Below, one piece after another: positions 24,284 through 36,999 of a DNA stretch of 64,000 nt. The notes beneath the pieces are model-generated. The model ran no database searches, was not told the DNA's origin, and saw nothing but the letters and a program-made list of their open reading frames with translations. Each line of letters begins with the position of its first letter. The first letter of the stretch is position 1. The position numbers were made by a program, and so were the translations under genes. Source of the stretch: Paragordius varius (Eukaryota; Nematomorpha); NCBI GenBank assembly GCA_964247055.1, contig OZ176051.1, positions 10,478,001 through 10,542,000 of the forward strand, given 5' to 3'.

Positions 24284-27200
24284 TTATAGTTCATCATTTT
24301 GAGCTAGGCGCTTTTTCCGTTCTTCAAACTGCTGAACAAATTCGTCGTGATAATCATCGTTTTCTGGTTTAGTGTTGAAAGGTTTATAGTAATCGAAAAT
24401 AGCATCAGTATCATTATCAATTTTGGCTTTTTTGTTGGATAACATATCATCGGCTTTGGGGATTGGTGGTCGACCTGAATTAGTTTTTGACATTGTAGCC
24501 GAGTCTGTGGTTTTAAACGTTGTATCTCGGTAACTATTCTTATGCGTTGTGCTAGTATCTGGAACTATTGTAGAACCAGTCGTATAATAATGAGGCTCAT
24601 TAGATCTAACAGAGCCCGCCGCATACGACTCATCTACCACTTCTATTTCAACGTCCTCCTTGTCATTACTATCAATTTTATTGGGTAATGGCTTATCCTT
24701 ATGACTTTTGTCAGTATCCTTTTTAAAGCTTTCAGAATTGTCTACAGTTTTAACGGTAGAGACGTCTGGTGCAGGGATTGTGGTGAATGATTCATCATTT
24801 TTTGCTTCCATTTTAGTTTTATCACTTTTCTTCTTTTTCTTCTTTTTGTTTTTCGCCTTTTTCTTTTTCTTATTTTTGAGCGGTTTACTACTGTTGCGAA
24901 CTTTTATAGTGGCTCTCTTCATATCTTCAGCTGACATGTCATGTTCAATTTTCTCATCTAAAACCATGTTACTCATGTAACCCATAATTTTGTATTTGAA
25001 TCGATATTCATTGTATAAAGCGTCCAGTCTCTCTTTTTCCTCATCTGTAAGCCCATTCTAAAACATATCCATATAAATATAGAAATTAAATATTTTGTTA
25101 TATATCATTTATAATTTTTATACAGCGGCCCCTTCCCCCATTATTTCCCCGATTGTGGGAAGTGCATGGCTCAATATCCGAACCATTAGTTTAATATATA
25201 TTTTAATATTAAGTAATAAAAATCATAAATTTATTTTTAAGTAGAGAAATAAAAAAAATTATTTAATTTTCTTTTTTGGCTTATTTCAAAACACAACAAA
25301 CTATAAATAGTAATTTATTATAGATTTAACCTAAATACTAAGGCCTTTTAAAATAGTCCATGATGATCGGGTTAAAATTTAACGCTATTTATTTTATAAC
25401 AAAATACAGCGGGTCCCACGTTCCATTTCAATTTTTTAAAACAGGCGCGGTTTTATTAAGATATTACAATTTTAAAATTATGTTTGTTGCCAAGGAGGGC
25501 AGTATAACTTCCTATTTTACAAATTTGCCTTGCTGACTCATTTCGGTTTTTCCATAACGTGCTTTTAATTAGGTATTTGTTAGTGATTGTGTTGTGTATT
25601 CACTTCAAATGTTCATACTGCTTTGGTACCACCAGCACAATGCATGGTTTTTAGCCGAAGCGATTTGGCATTGGTCCTGAGAGACCGGTTTGCAAAGGTG
25701 AGTTTTATTTAAAATATAAAGCCATTTCTTATCACCCTGTTCTAAATCAATGAAATTTTTTCCTTGACTGCAGAACATTAGTCACTTAGCGAATGATTTG
25801 ACGTCCATTCAAATGTAGAACAATTTACTTAGTTTTTTGGATTTTTTCATGACTTGTATACAATTTTTGATTGTTTTTTGTGATACATGTATTGCTTCTG
25901 CCGATTGCCGTTAGTTTCAGTTGCATAATCATTCAATAAATCCTGCATTTAAGCGTTTTTGCAATTGTGTCAGAGCGCGCACGCCTTTTCACATGAAATT
26001 ACAACTTTTGATATTCGAAACCATATTTTACTACAGTATTAATGAATAGAGTATGTTAACCACATATGCTAATTAAACGATTACTTTCAACAACCTTATT
26101 CTTCTGATGGCTCTGGTACTGCAAATGTTTTTTTTTTCATGCACAAAATTTGTCCTGATTACTGAATAACACTAGTTTTTGGTTTAAATATGAATGTTTG
26201 TAGTTTATTGTTAGATGAATAAAATGGGATTTACATCATACTCTCTCTGACGTTATCTCTTAGTTACACCCCATAAAAATTTAAAAATGCGCCTGATATA
26301 TCCAATTATGAATACAAAATAAATAAATATATTGCAATGCAAATATTCAAAAATCGAATTAATAAGTTAAGTAACCAAATTTAACCAAATTATCATTGCA
26401 TTCATTTGGGTCAGTCGTGTTCTTGGCAACTGCTCTTGATGCGTCTCTTCCCGCCATATGAAACATTGGTCCTCCCGGACTAAAATGCTCTATTTGTATA
26501 AAAAATGTGCGTAAATTCATTCCAAATTAATTATTACTTTTTATATATATAATAATTTTGTATTTTGAATAAATAAATCAACATACGTCGCTATAATAAA
26601 AATTCATTTAATTTTTTTATTACCGTAGTCGGATGTCACATCGAATACTACTCCACGGATGGATATATACACCGGTTCGTTGAGCTATATTTATGTAATA
26701 AAAATGAATATTCGAGAATTTTTGGAAAATAAATAACAAGGGACTAATTGTTACTAAATAGTGTTTTTTAGCTAAAATTACATTAAGATGGTGATATTTT
26801 TAAATGTAATATAGTCAAGAATCACACTGCTTAGAAAAAATAATCGTGTAAACTATTAGGATATATACAATTTACAAATTGTTAGTTTCAAATAATAAAT
26901 ATCGGTTTTTAGTTTAACGAAATATACATAATTAATCTTAATTTTTAAATACTGCGCAAAATAGAGATTTTTTCGATTTTGACTGATAGAAACACATAAT
27001 CTTTCTCACTAAGCACTAAACATTTATCATTATAATTATAGAATTAAAATGCCACCCACAATGCTATTAAAATTTAAACATCAAAAGTTTAATTATCTAA
27101 TTAATATATAAACCTACATTCGAGCCATCGAATCGTGCCAAAAAGGGTTCGGTAAATATCATGGTAGGTTGATTATCACTCGATGGTTCCATGTGAATTT

Positions 27201-27369
27201 TTTGAAATTCATAACTGGATATTTGTAGGGGTAATCTCTGTACTAAAATAATTAAGGTTGTTAATATGGGCAAAAGAACAATAGCGTGATGTATGAATTG
27301 AGCAAATCGAATAAGAATGGTAAAAATATTATTTAACAACAAATTGCAGATATATTTTTTGTAAATCAT
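24284..27369 (-). CDS. Neudesin-like membrane-associated progesterone receptor (MAPR) family protein
   Basis: Four exons on the minus strand: 27369-27118, 26684-26624, 26489-26386 and 25057-24284, 396 aa, phases 0,1,0 agreeing at GT/AG sites. Residues ~15-44 form a hydrophobic segment, probably a signal anchor. The cytochrome-b5-like domain starts at FTEPFLARFDGSN (70-84), continues with LNEPVYISIRGVVFDVTSDY and HFSPGGPMFHMAGRDASRAV (106-125), then NGLTDEEKERLDALYNEY and YKIMGY, which match neudesin's GLT...KYPIVGY end. MAPR proteins bind haem or sterol through a conserved Tyr; here the GPY position is GPM (Met113). After the domain comes an extension absent from typical neudesins (~172 aa in human): a poly-Lys tract (~197-221), an acidic/Ser-Thr region, and the C-terminus NDEL, a KDEL-like ER-retention form. 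Family call strong; the ligand is not deducible. Confidence 0.88.
25058..26385. other. Intron 3 of the MAPR gene, with less AT-rich patch
   Basis: A 1.3-kb intron. At 25490-25990 the composition is less AT-rich and the plus strand has short coding-like pieces (MVFSRSDLALVLRDRFAK up to a GTGAGT-type donor near 25696, then NISHLANDLTSIQM after a TTGACTGCAG acceptor near 25795). No family is recognised. It could be a relic of a mobile element or a tiny nested exon pair. Confidence 0.25.
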
Positions 27370-27565
27370 TAGGAATTATAGTATTCCATAAATTTTTCAC
27401 AAGAAAAATAGGTAAGCGAGAAAAGTTAATAATAAACTTTTTCTTCCGTTATTTCACGATAAATTAAATAATTTAATTTTTTTGATTATTCAATATTTAA
27501 TCATGATAATGTTAAAGATACTTTATAATACGGAAATAAAATTGTTATAAAAAATAATGTACAAT

Positions 27566-27603
<38 letters not shown>

Positions 27604-28140
27604 GAATATAACAATTACAGTAAAATTAGGTCGCGAAAGAAATGTCTCAACAAGAATTTTTTTTAAAATAAGAATAAAGCATAGAAAAGCATGATTATAA
27701 GCTAATATAATGTTTTAATAAATTACAGCTTTAGGGGTTTCTCTTGATAAAGTTTTTAATCATACTATAATAATTATGTTAAAAATATATGTAAATATAA
27801 AGTTCGAATCAAAACAACTTTTGCTTTTTTAGATTTAAAGCATACATATTTAGATGCGTTGAACTATTTGTACCTTTTCAAAATGTTATTAATATATTAT
27901 CACTGTGTGCAAAAAAGAGGGTTAATTTTTTGTGATAAAAATTTTTTTTATGAGACTTCCAGCGAATTCATTTGACGCAAAATTATTATTTGTTGGCAAC
28001 CTAATTTTTGAAATATTGATAGAAATTCGAAATCGGGCAAAAAGTGAAAATTAAGGATAATTAAAGATAATTTAAAAAATAATAATAAAATTTGAGGTAT
28101 TATGGTTTAATATTATTTTAGAATATATTTTGTATATATA
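27370..28140. other. 5' flank of the MAPR gene with (TA)n run
   Basis: No gene. A pure (AT)n tract of about 31 bp lies at 27571-27601. The MAPR promoter is presumably in the first few hundred bases, but no motif is clear. Confidence 0.5.
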
Positions 28141-28618
28141 GTCTTGACATTCATATTTTATTCAGTAAAAAAACTTATATATCAAAATAAAACCAAAAAT
28201 ATTGTTTTTTATTTTTGCATTTTTTTGTCATCTGGTTTATGAGTGTATAAAAAATTTATACTGTTTAATTTTAGATTCTTACAGGAGTGGGAATTTTATA
28301 TAATTTGTGCAAAAAAGGATTTAAAAGTAATGGAATATCACCCAACAATCCTTACGAATCCTGTAACAACTCTGTTTTATGACAAATTAATATTTTTATT
28401 GGGATATGTACGGATTGTTGGTTGATAATCAACTACATTTAAATTTTTTGCAAATTATATACTTTTTCGCACTCTTGTAAGATTCCAAAATAAAACAGTA
28501 TAAATTTTATATACACTCATAAACCAGGTGACAAAATACAAAAATAAATAACAATATTTTTTGGTTTTATTTTGATATATAAGTGTTTTTATTGAATACA
28601 TGAATGTTAAGATTTTAA
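28141..28618. mobile_element. Fold-back (palindromic) element
   Basis: Arms of about 170 bp (28141-28310 and 28450-28618) are inverted copies: TTATATATCAAAATAAAACC near 28172 pairs with its complement near 28563, and CTGGTTTATGAGTGTATA near 28232 with its complement near 28520. The centre has a second short palindrome (CAACAATCCTTACGAA with TGTACGGATTGTTGG). No coding capacity is seen, so it is a MITE-like element of unknown superfamily. Confidence 0.75.
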
Positions 28619-28659
28619 TAGTGAGTTTAGGTAGTGAATAATTAAAAAAGTCCTCTTAA

Positions 28660-29447
28660 AATAAACGAAATAAGAACAATTTTTTAATATCTGCTAAATA
28701 TTGATATCAACTAAAAAATATTTTTATGGCAATATTTGAAGCTTATTTCATACTATTTTAAGTCATGATGGAAACGGTTTAAAAACGCTTTTAGATTTAC
28801 AAACACTTTTTCTTTATAGCTGAACTATCGCTTCAAAATGTTCTTTTGACTAAAAATTTTGGTTCATTTTATAAAAAAACACAATTTTTATTTATTATAT
28901 TAAAGAATGCATATTTTAATAGAAATTCGTAAGTGATAGAAATGTTTAGCAACCATCAATTATGGAAAAGTGTTTTTAAGTCTTAAAGCGTTTTTAACCG
29001 TTTTCATCATGATGCCTTAAAATAGATTGATGTACGCTTGAACAAATTTCGCTAAAAATTTATTTTGAAAAATCATGCATTTTATAAAAATATTGACATC
29101 AAAATTTAGCATATATATCAAGTTTAGTTCGCGCAATCCGGCATTTTTGCGTTTTTTAAAGAGGACTAACCCATTTGAGAAGAGCAAAAAATTTGAAACA
29201 TTCGTAACGCACATCTAAAAATGGTTTTGAAAATATTGTTTTCATTTTTATAATTGGTTATGTATTTTAAGGACATTTTTTGTAATGAGCCTCTAGATTT
29301 CACCTAAAAAATATACTCACCACAAAAGCGTAAATAACTTTCTTAAAATCACCGTAAGGGTCAAAACCAAAAGCACTAAAATAACCCTAATACATTTTTC
29401 TTTACAATATATATATTTTATCAGGTTATTTTAAGGACGCTGTGTAA
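28660..29447. mobile_element. Mariner-like long-TIR element, shortened left arm
   Basis: A partial left arm (28690-28830, with ATTGATATCAACTAAAAAAT and GATGGAAACGG) faces a full right arm (28970-29447, with AACCGTTTTCATCATGATGC, ATGTACGCTTGAACAAATTT and the end CAGGTTATTTTAAGGACGC). Same family as 17600-18917. The end, read inward, is TACACAGCGTCCT. Confidence 0.6.
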
Positions 29448-29944
29448 TGCTTAAGATTTCCATCATCTCAGCGATTAAATAATAGTTTGTTATGAAATCA
29501 GAGATAAATGCTACAGTTTTAATCAGATCTGATAACGTATTTAATAATAGAGGTTGTGGTGTCTATCATACTTTACACTTAAATACGGACCAATAAATTT
29601 TCCCAAATAATTTAAAGCGATATCCCAAAAATTTATGTTATAACTTAAAAAGATAACAAAAAAAGTTATCTCACAAACTTAGATTATTTTCGTTCACAAA
29701 ATCCTTGAAAAATTTAGCATCAAAATATATGAAAGATACACAAAAAAAATTTCATTCAAATAATATTAACACCTTATTAGGTTATGATATATTTTAAAAG
29801 AATTTAAATTAGAGCCTCTCCCAAATTTTAATATTTTTAAGTACGCTAATTAGCATTATTTTATCTGTAACTAAATAATTTTAGTAACGCCCAAAATCAA
29901 AATATTATATCAATTAATTATCATTAAGATATTAGGATACAACA

Positions 29945-30500
29945 CACTCATTTCGATTCAAATTGGGGTAGTTGTATACCCCAGGCTTGTTTAAAATCAA
30001 ATACTCTAAAAAGTATGGAAGGAATCGAAACCATGGCAAAATTTTGCACTTATATAACATAAATAAACCTAAATTTAAAAAAAAAATTATTCAAAAATAT
30101 TTGATATTAAATATTTTAAGCTAAAACCTAAAGGTAAAAATTTCGTCAACGTGACATGTGTCAAATGGTAAAATTAAAAAATAATACAAAATAAACCGCT
30201 TTTTCTATTTTTATCAATGTAAGATGTAATTTATATTAAAATTTATCTTTAGTTTTAACCTTAAAATTAAATGAAGACGATATTTTCCAAAAATTTTTTA
30301 AAATAAAAATGGCGTCTAGTAGTTTGAGATGGAACATTTTTTTTCAAAACAAAACTTTATCAAGATATTTTGGCATATTTATATAATTTTTATCAGGATA
30401 GTAAATTTAAATTGGGACCGTTTCCTACAGTATTTTTTAAAAAATCCCAATTTAAATTTAGTCTGGGGTATTTAGATACCCCAATTTGAATCGAAGTGTT
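29945..30500. mobile_element. ~560-bp element with ~40-bp terminal inverted repeats
   Basis: The left end (29945-29984, CTCATTTCGATTCAAATTGG then GGTAGTTGTATACCCCAG) is matched inverted at 30463-30500 (CTGGGGTATTTAGATACCCC, AATTTGAATCGAAGTG). Each end itself folds (GGGGTA...TACCCC). No reading frame is seen. It ends about 200 bp upstream of the B56 start codon, so it may contribute to that 5' region. Confidence 0.7.
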
Positions 30501-30707
30501 AATCATCAGTATGATACCTTTTTCGACATATGTATATTTTTCGGTGGAACTCCTAATTTTTTAAATATTTATAAATAGAAATAACCAACTTATCTTTGGC
30601 ATTTGAAAAAATTTTGCTGAACCATATTATAAATTTAACATTTACCCCATAATCTAATAGCTCGCGATCATTTTAACATGTGTTAATTTTAATAAAATTA
30701 GAAACTA

Positions 30708-33700
30708 ATGGTAGTTTCTACGGAAGACGAAAATCAGGATGATCTAGAAGCTGAAACTTATAAAAACACCGCAAAATCAGAATATAATTTAGATAAACAA
30801 CTACCCCTTTTAAGAGGTTAGATAATATTTTACGATTAGATGTTGTCGACAGCGGCGAAAAGAATAAATTATTGGAATTAAAACTTTGTCAGTGCTCTAA
30901 AATGTATGATTTTGTTCAAGATCCCCTAAGTGATATCAAGGGAAAAGAAATTAAACGCATGGCTCTCAACGAATTGATAGATTTTACTATGGATGAAGGC
31001 TTAATACCTACTTTTCTATACTCAAACCTGGTTGAAATGGTAAAATTTATTTTTAAATACTTTATAGTTTAAGGTTAATGCTTATCGTACTTTACCACCA
31101 TCATCAAACATACATGGCGTCGAATTTGATCCTGATGAAGATGAACCAACATTGGAACCGAGTTGGCCTCATTTACAGGTTTTTTGCAAATCTATAGATA
31201 TGATATTTTATTATTTAATTATAGTAATTTGTTAATACACTTTAATAATTTAAACTGATTATATATCTTTAAACAAAAAAACTATATATACGGATACATA
31301 TTTTGTAACTTTTTTTGTTATTACGCAACCTTTTTAATTTACAAAAGGTAGTGAATATATACGACCTTGATGCTCTGCACGCTAAAACAATAACTAAAGA
31401 TAAAAAATTTTTATATTAGTATTTTTATTAATGATCTTTACGAATTATGTACTAAAATGATTTCCTGATCACAAAGACTCTATATTAATAAAATAATTTT
31501 CTAACAGCTTGTATATGAACTTATGTTGCGGTTTGTGGAATCTACAGATTTTCAAGTCCACTCTGCAAAAGCATATATTGACCAGCCCTTTATAATCAAG
31601 GTTAGTTTTAAAATATTAATATTGATACAATTACATTTAAAATCTTTTTTAGCCGTAAATTTTCCGAAAAATTCTTGATTATGGTGATGGAATACATAAT
31701 ACCATATGAATTATTTAAAATTTTTATTGGTGCACATTTTTATCCTTTAACTAGAAAGTGTTTAAAAAATTTAATACACCTAAAACTTTTTTTAATCCTT
31801 TATGGAATCAGTTATTGGCCTTGTTTGATAGCGAAGATCCCAGAGAAAGGGATTATCTAAAAACGCTATTACACCGTCTTTATGGCAAATTCCTAAATCT
31901 CCGATCATTCATACGTTCGCATATAAATAACATCTTTTTCAGGTAATTTTAATGATATACCTTTTGTTTTAATATGTTTTTTTTATTTAAAAAGTATCTA
32001 AAATATATCGATAAAACATTGTGGTAAAATATTTTAACACTAACATATTGAGGTGATCATTTTGATAAAACATATTAAAACATCTCAAAAAGCTTCAGTA
32101 TCAATTGTTTTCTTACCAATTTTAACATTAAAGTAATATTCAATCAAGGATTATATAATAATTTAAACATAAAATATTAATACTTCCTAAAAAAAGTAAG
32201 TAAGTTGATGATGTTATAAGATTGATTGATGTTCTATCTATTTAATTATATATAGTAAATTAGTTTATTTCACATGATTTACACGTATACAATGTTATTA
32301 ATTATAACTGTAATCTTTTTAATCAAACTGGGTTAACATTTTGACATGCTTTATGTTATTCATTGTGCATTTATCATGTATTGCATATATATAATATAAA
32401 TTTTATAATTCTATTTTTATAATCGATTATAAAAATTTTTGTATAATTAAATATCAATTTATTTATATACCGCTATAACATATTTTTTGCAAAATCATTT
32501 ATACAACCACACTTAAATTAAATACAATAATTAATTAACATATCAATTATTTCTTATTATTAAATTATTATTTTAACAAAAATGTGATTGATTTTTTTGT
32601 ATAATTTTCTGTTTCTTTAAAAATATAATTTGTTTTTCCTCCAGTTAATTTTAAATGACGATCTCATAATTTACCCTTTTAATGTGCTCTCGGCTATTTT
32701 TGGGTTTTTTCGATAACTTTAAAATGTTGCAATATTTAAAATGGACCTATTTATATTACTTAACTATTTTTAATTTATTTTATTGAGTAACTGCTATATA
32801 TTTGCTCCAATTTATAATGTAAATTCATAAAAATGTTAATTGTTTGAAGAAATATCCGATTTTAATGTTTAACAAATTAAGTGGGTTAGGCATTTTAATA
32901 TTTTTTGTATTAAACATTTATAATAAATTTTTGTGATATTACAGCCGAAACCTTGTTTGGATTTCGGTTATTCAAACATTTGATTTGTGGTCCCGTAGTT
33001 GTTTAAATGATTCAAATTCGGTTTTTTTTAATTTACAGAATGTCAATGAATGTAATGAATATATAAATAACGTAATTAATTAACTTAGATATAAATCTAA
33101 TTATTTGAATATATTTCAAATAATATAGGAAACGATACTTAAAAAGTATAACTGCATTAATTGTAAAAAAATTGCATTGGCATCAGTGATCGAATAGTCG
33201 CTACAATTAATAGCATCCGTTAATGTCTATAATTTTTTTATACAAATTGTCAATTAGATCTTATATGTGAATGTTTATTAGTTGTTGTAAATTACTAATG
33301 ATTTGATATTGGTAAATTTCTTGCCAATATATCTTTGGAAATTAATTTATATTTAATTGTTATTGTCTTTACAATTGCCTAGATTACAAAATGCTATAGA
33401 GCTTGTTCTAACCTCTTAAAATATTATCGACCGTTTATAATTGTATTATAATTATAGTTACTACATGTATATATCATAACTTATTACCATTTAAATTAAC
33501 CCACTGATTTTTTATACTTAAACTTTTAACAATTTTACTAATAGTATGCATTTTAATAGTTGCTTATTTTACACTCTGAGTTGAATTTGCAACTAAAAAA
33601 AGCATGCTGAAATTTTGTGAAAATTTATAAATAATTGCATAGCATTTCTCACAGAGAGTAAATATTTTGCCTCTGCTTTCTTTATTTAACACATCAATCG

Positions 33701-36700
33701 AATAAATAGGAATATCAGATTGACTGCTTTAGTTACAAAGCATTATATATTTTAAAATCAATCTTTCCCAATTCTTTTAGTTATATCTATGTAAATTAAA
33801 TTCCCACAAATTTAACCAAAATCCTGTTTTATATGTGCTTTTTATTAATTAACATTTGAATAATTGAATTTATGGAATGTAATAAATCCATTTCAAAAAA
33901 AGAAAAAGTTTGCCCCTATACGACATTAATGTGTCCCCATAATTTTTAAAAAATCATCCAAAATGACACTTGATTTATTTCACGGCTTAGATTGAAGGCA
34001 AAAATTTAGACAGCATTAAATGAGTGCATAAGGTAAAATATGGTTATTGGTAATTTAACCGCCCTCTTTTATTCTAATTATTGCTAAAAGGTTTATTCAT
34101 TTAGTCCTATTTAAATCATAACCCCCCTTCCCCATCTTAAAAATAATTTATTGGAATAATGATTTTGTAATAGGTTAATATATGCCGCATCCAAATATTT
34201 TTTACTTTTATATAAATTATTTAGAAGCATACAGATCGGGACTGCCCGCTTCTATTAGTTTAAGAATAATGTAATTTAACTTAGCCTGGGGTATTAGTTA
34301 CCCGATAATAAAAAAAGCGGTTAGGCTCTCTTCATTGATGCCTTTTGAAAAAATATGGATATAGATTATTGAGCTGGAATATCTAAGAAAAACTTGTTGA
34401 GGAAAATGGATTTTAATCATAAATATATATAGCTTAAATGAGCTGTGGCACGTGTTATTGTTAATTTTATTTAATTCTATTTTTTCCATTCATTTTTTTA
34501 TATTTTGATAAAAAATATCATTTTAGTTTCATTTATGAGGAGGAATCACACAATGGTATAGCAGAATTGTTGGAGGTTATGGGCAGGTAAATATACTTTT
34601 TATATTTTTTGAATTATTTTGGATTTTTCCTAATATTATAACAATTATAAAATTAAATCTAAACAAATACCTACCGTTTAAATATTTTTGCCAAATATTT
34701 TACACCTTTATGTTGAATATCACATCTTAGCAACCTTTCATCATATATATTATATTGTAATTTATGAAAATTAACAATTAAAAAAATTCAAAATTTACCT
34801 ATTTCAAAATATTTGATCAATTTTTAATTCAACGATTTGTAATTGACATAAAACCTAGAAATTATATGTGTCAGCAAGTTATAAAGCATAATACCGAAAA
34901 GGGTATATTTTTTCAATCATTATTTTATGCTCTGGGCTAGCTAGTTTTGAACCATTCATAAGTTAACTTTGAACAATCTAAATGGGTATTATTGGTTTGG
35001 CTCAGATACTGGGATTCCATGGATTAATTTACGATATATATCTCTATCTTTTGTTGCGTTGCAAGGTATGTTTAGGGATTTAAAATCTTGTTCTATGATT
35101 TGAGTCTAAATTGTTTTAGGCCACTCTTTTCGGTTGGGGGCGGGGATATCTAAAACAAGAATTTCTTTGACAGATGAGTCTATACTAGATCTGTTTATGC
35201 TGATAAAAGCTGTTTTGGTTTTAGAGATCGTTTATGGTAGTTATTTTCATATGTTTTAGCATTCTGTCTTGTGTTCGTTTCAGTCTTGATTCTAATGCTT
35301 TTGTGATGGCTTAAATGCATAAGTAAAATGATAAATTACATTTTTCCAACTTATGCAAATTTTGTGAATATACTTTATATGTTACACGAACTTATAATAG
35401 TATTATAAATGGATTTGCCCTACCCCTCAAACCGGAACATAAGCAATTTTTAATTCGTGTCCTCTTGCCCCTTCATAAAGCCAAAAGTTTGTGCTTTTAT
35501 CATCCACAACTTGCTTACTGCATAGTTCAATTTTTGGAAAAAGATTCAAATTTAACTCAACAGGTGAGATTTCTGATTATGAAACTTTTTTTGTATCATA
35601 TATTTCAAATGGATAATATGCAATTCATTTTGCAATATTTACTATATACCATTTTTACATCAATGAGTATTTTGGTGAAAATTTAGTGATCCAGAATATA
35701 AATTTGGCAGACGTATAAATCTCTAATTATTACAAAAAAAATATTTATTAATAGAATTTATATTTCGATCATATTAGTATGATCTTGATCACAGTGGTGA
35801 GAATGAAATTGAACTGATATATACCAGTAAAAATTTAAAGTAATAATTGAAAATTATTGGAAATAAGTAGTACATATAAATAAGTGGATTTAGTGGATTT
35901 TTATAAGTTGTAAGTAGTATAATAAAGTGTGTTGTTATCGTGCTAATAAAACATGAGTCCAGTTGAGGATAGATTGAATCCATCAGCTCTGTTAAGTAGA
36001 GCATTAATTTATTGCTTCTAAAATTAATCTTTTAAAAGGGTTGTCGATATGGTGTAACACTTCTGTTTTAATTATATGTTGATCTTCGTTGCAGACGTGT
36101 ACTGCTAAGTCAGAGTTAAATTTGTTTTCCTGGCTATTTGCTCTTGCAATGAAGTTTTATAGGCGGGACAAACATCCATCAATATTAGATTGAAAGAACA
36201 TCAACAGTATATCAAACAATAAATCTATTTCTGGCTTAGTAGAACACGTCTGCAACGAAGGTCACTAAATAATTAAAACAAAAGTCTTACACAATATTGA
36301 CAAGCCTTTTAAAAGATTTATTCTGGAAATAGAAATAAAAAAGTCCTCTACTTAATACAGCTGATGGATGCAACCTATCCTACTGGATTCATGTTTTATT
36401 AGCACAATAACAAAATAATCATTATCTATTATGATTACTGAATATAATGATTACAACTTATAAAAATCCATTATATTCACTTATTTATGTGAACTAGTTT
36501 TTTCCACAATTTTTTAGTTACCCTTTAAATTTCTGGTATATATAGTAGTTATTCATTTTCACCTGCTAAGATTATATTAATATGATAAAAAATATAAGTT
36601 GTTTTATTAACATTTGTTAATAATAAAAATTCAAATGTTTGCCAAATTTATTTTAGTCTTTGGGTAAATTTAAATTTCTGCTAAGGTTCAAGGATACATG

Positions 36701-36950
36701 AAATTATAACAAAATTATGTTGATTATTTATTAATGTGCTTTAAATTAAATTTTTTAAAATTAGGGTTGATTAGTAATATTATGTAAAACATAAAAATTA
36801 CATAATGCACACATTATTATGCTTAATCGGACTTTATATTTTGCATATCTTAAATTAGACTTAAAACAACTTTTATTAATTGTTTTATTTTTTCATCCCA
36901 GGTTGTTAATGGATTACTTAAATTTTGGCCGAAAATGCATTCTCCAAAGG

Positions 36951-36999
<49 letters not shown>

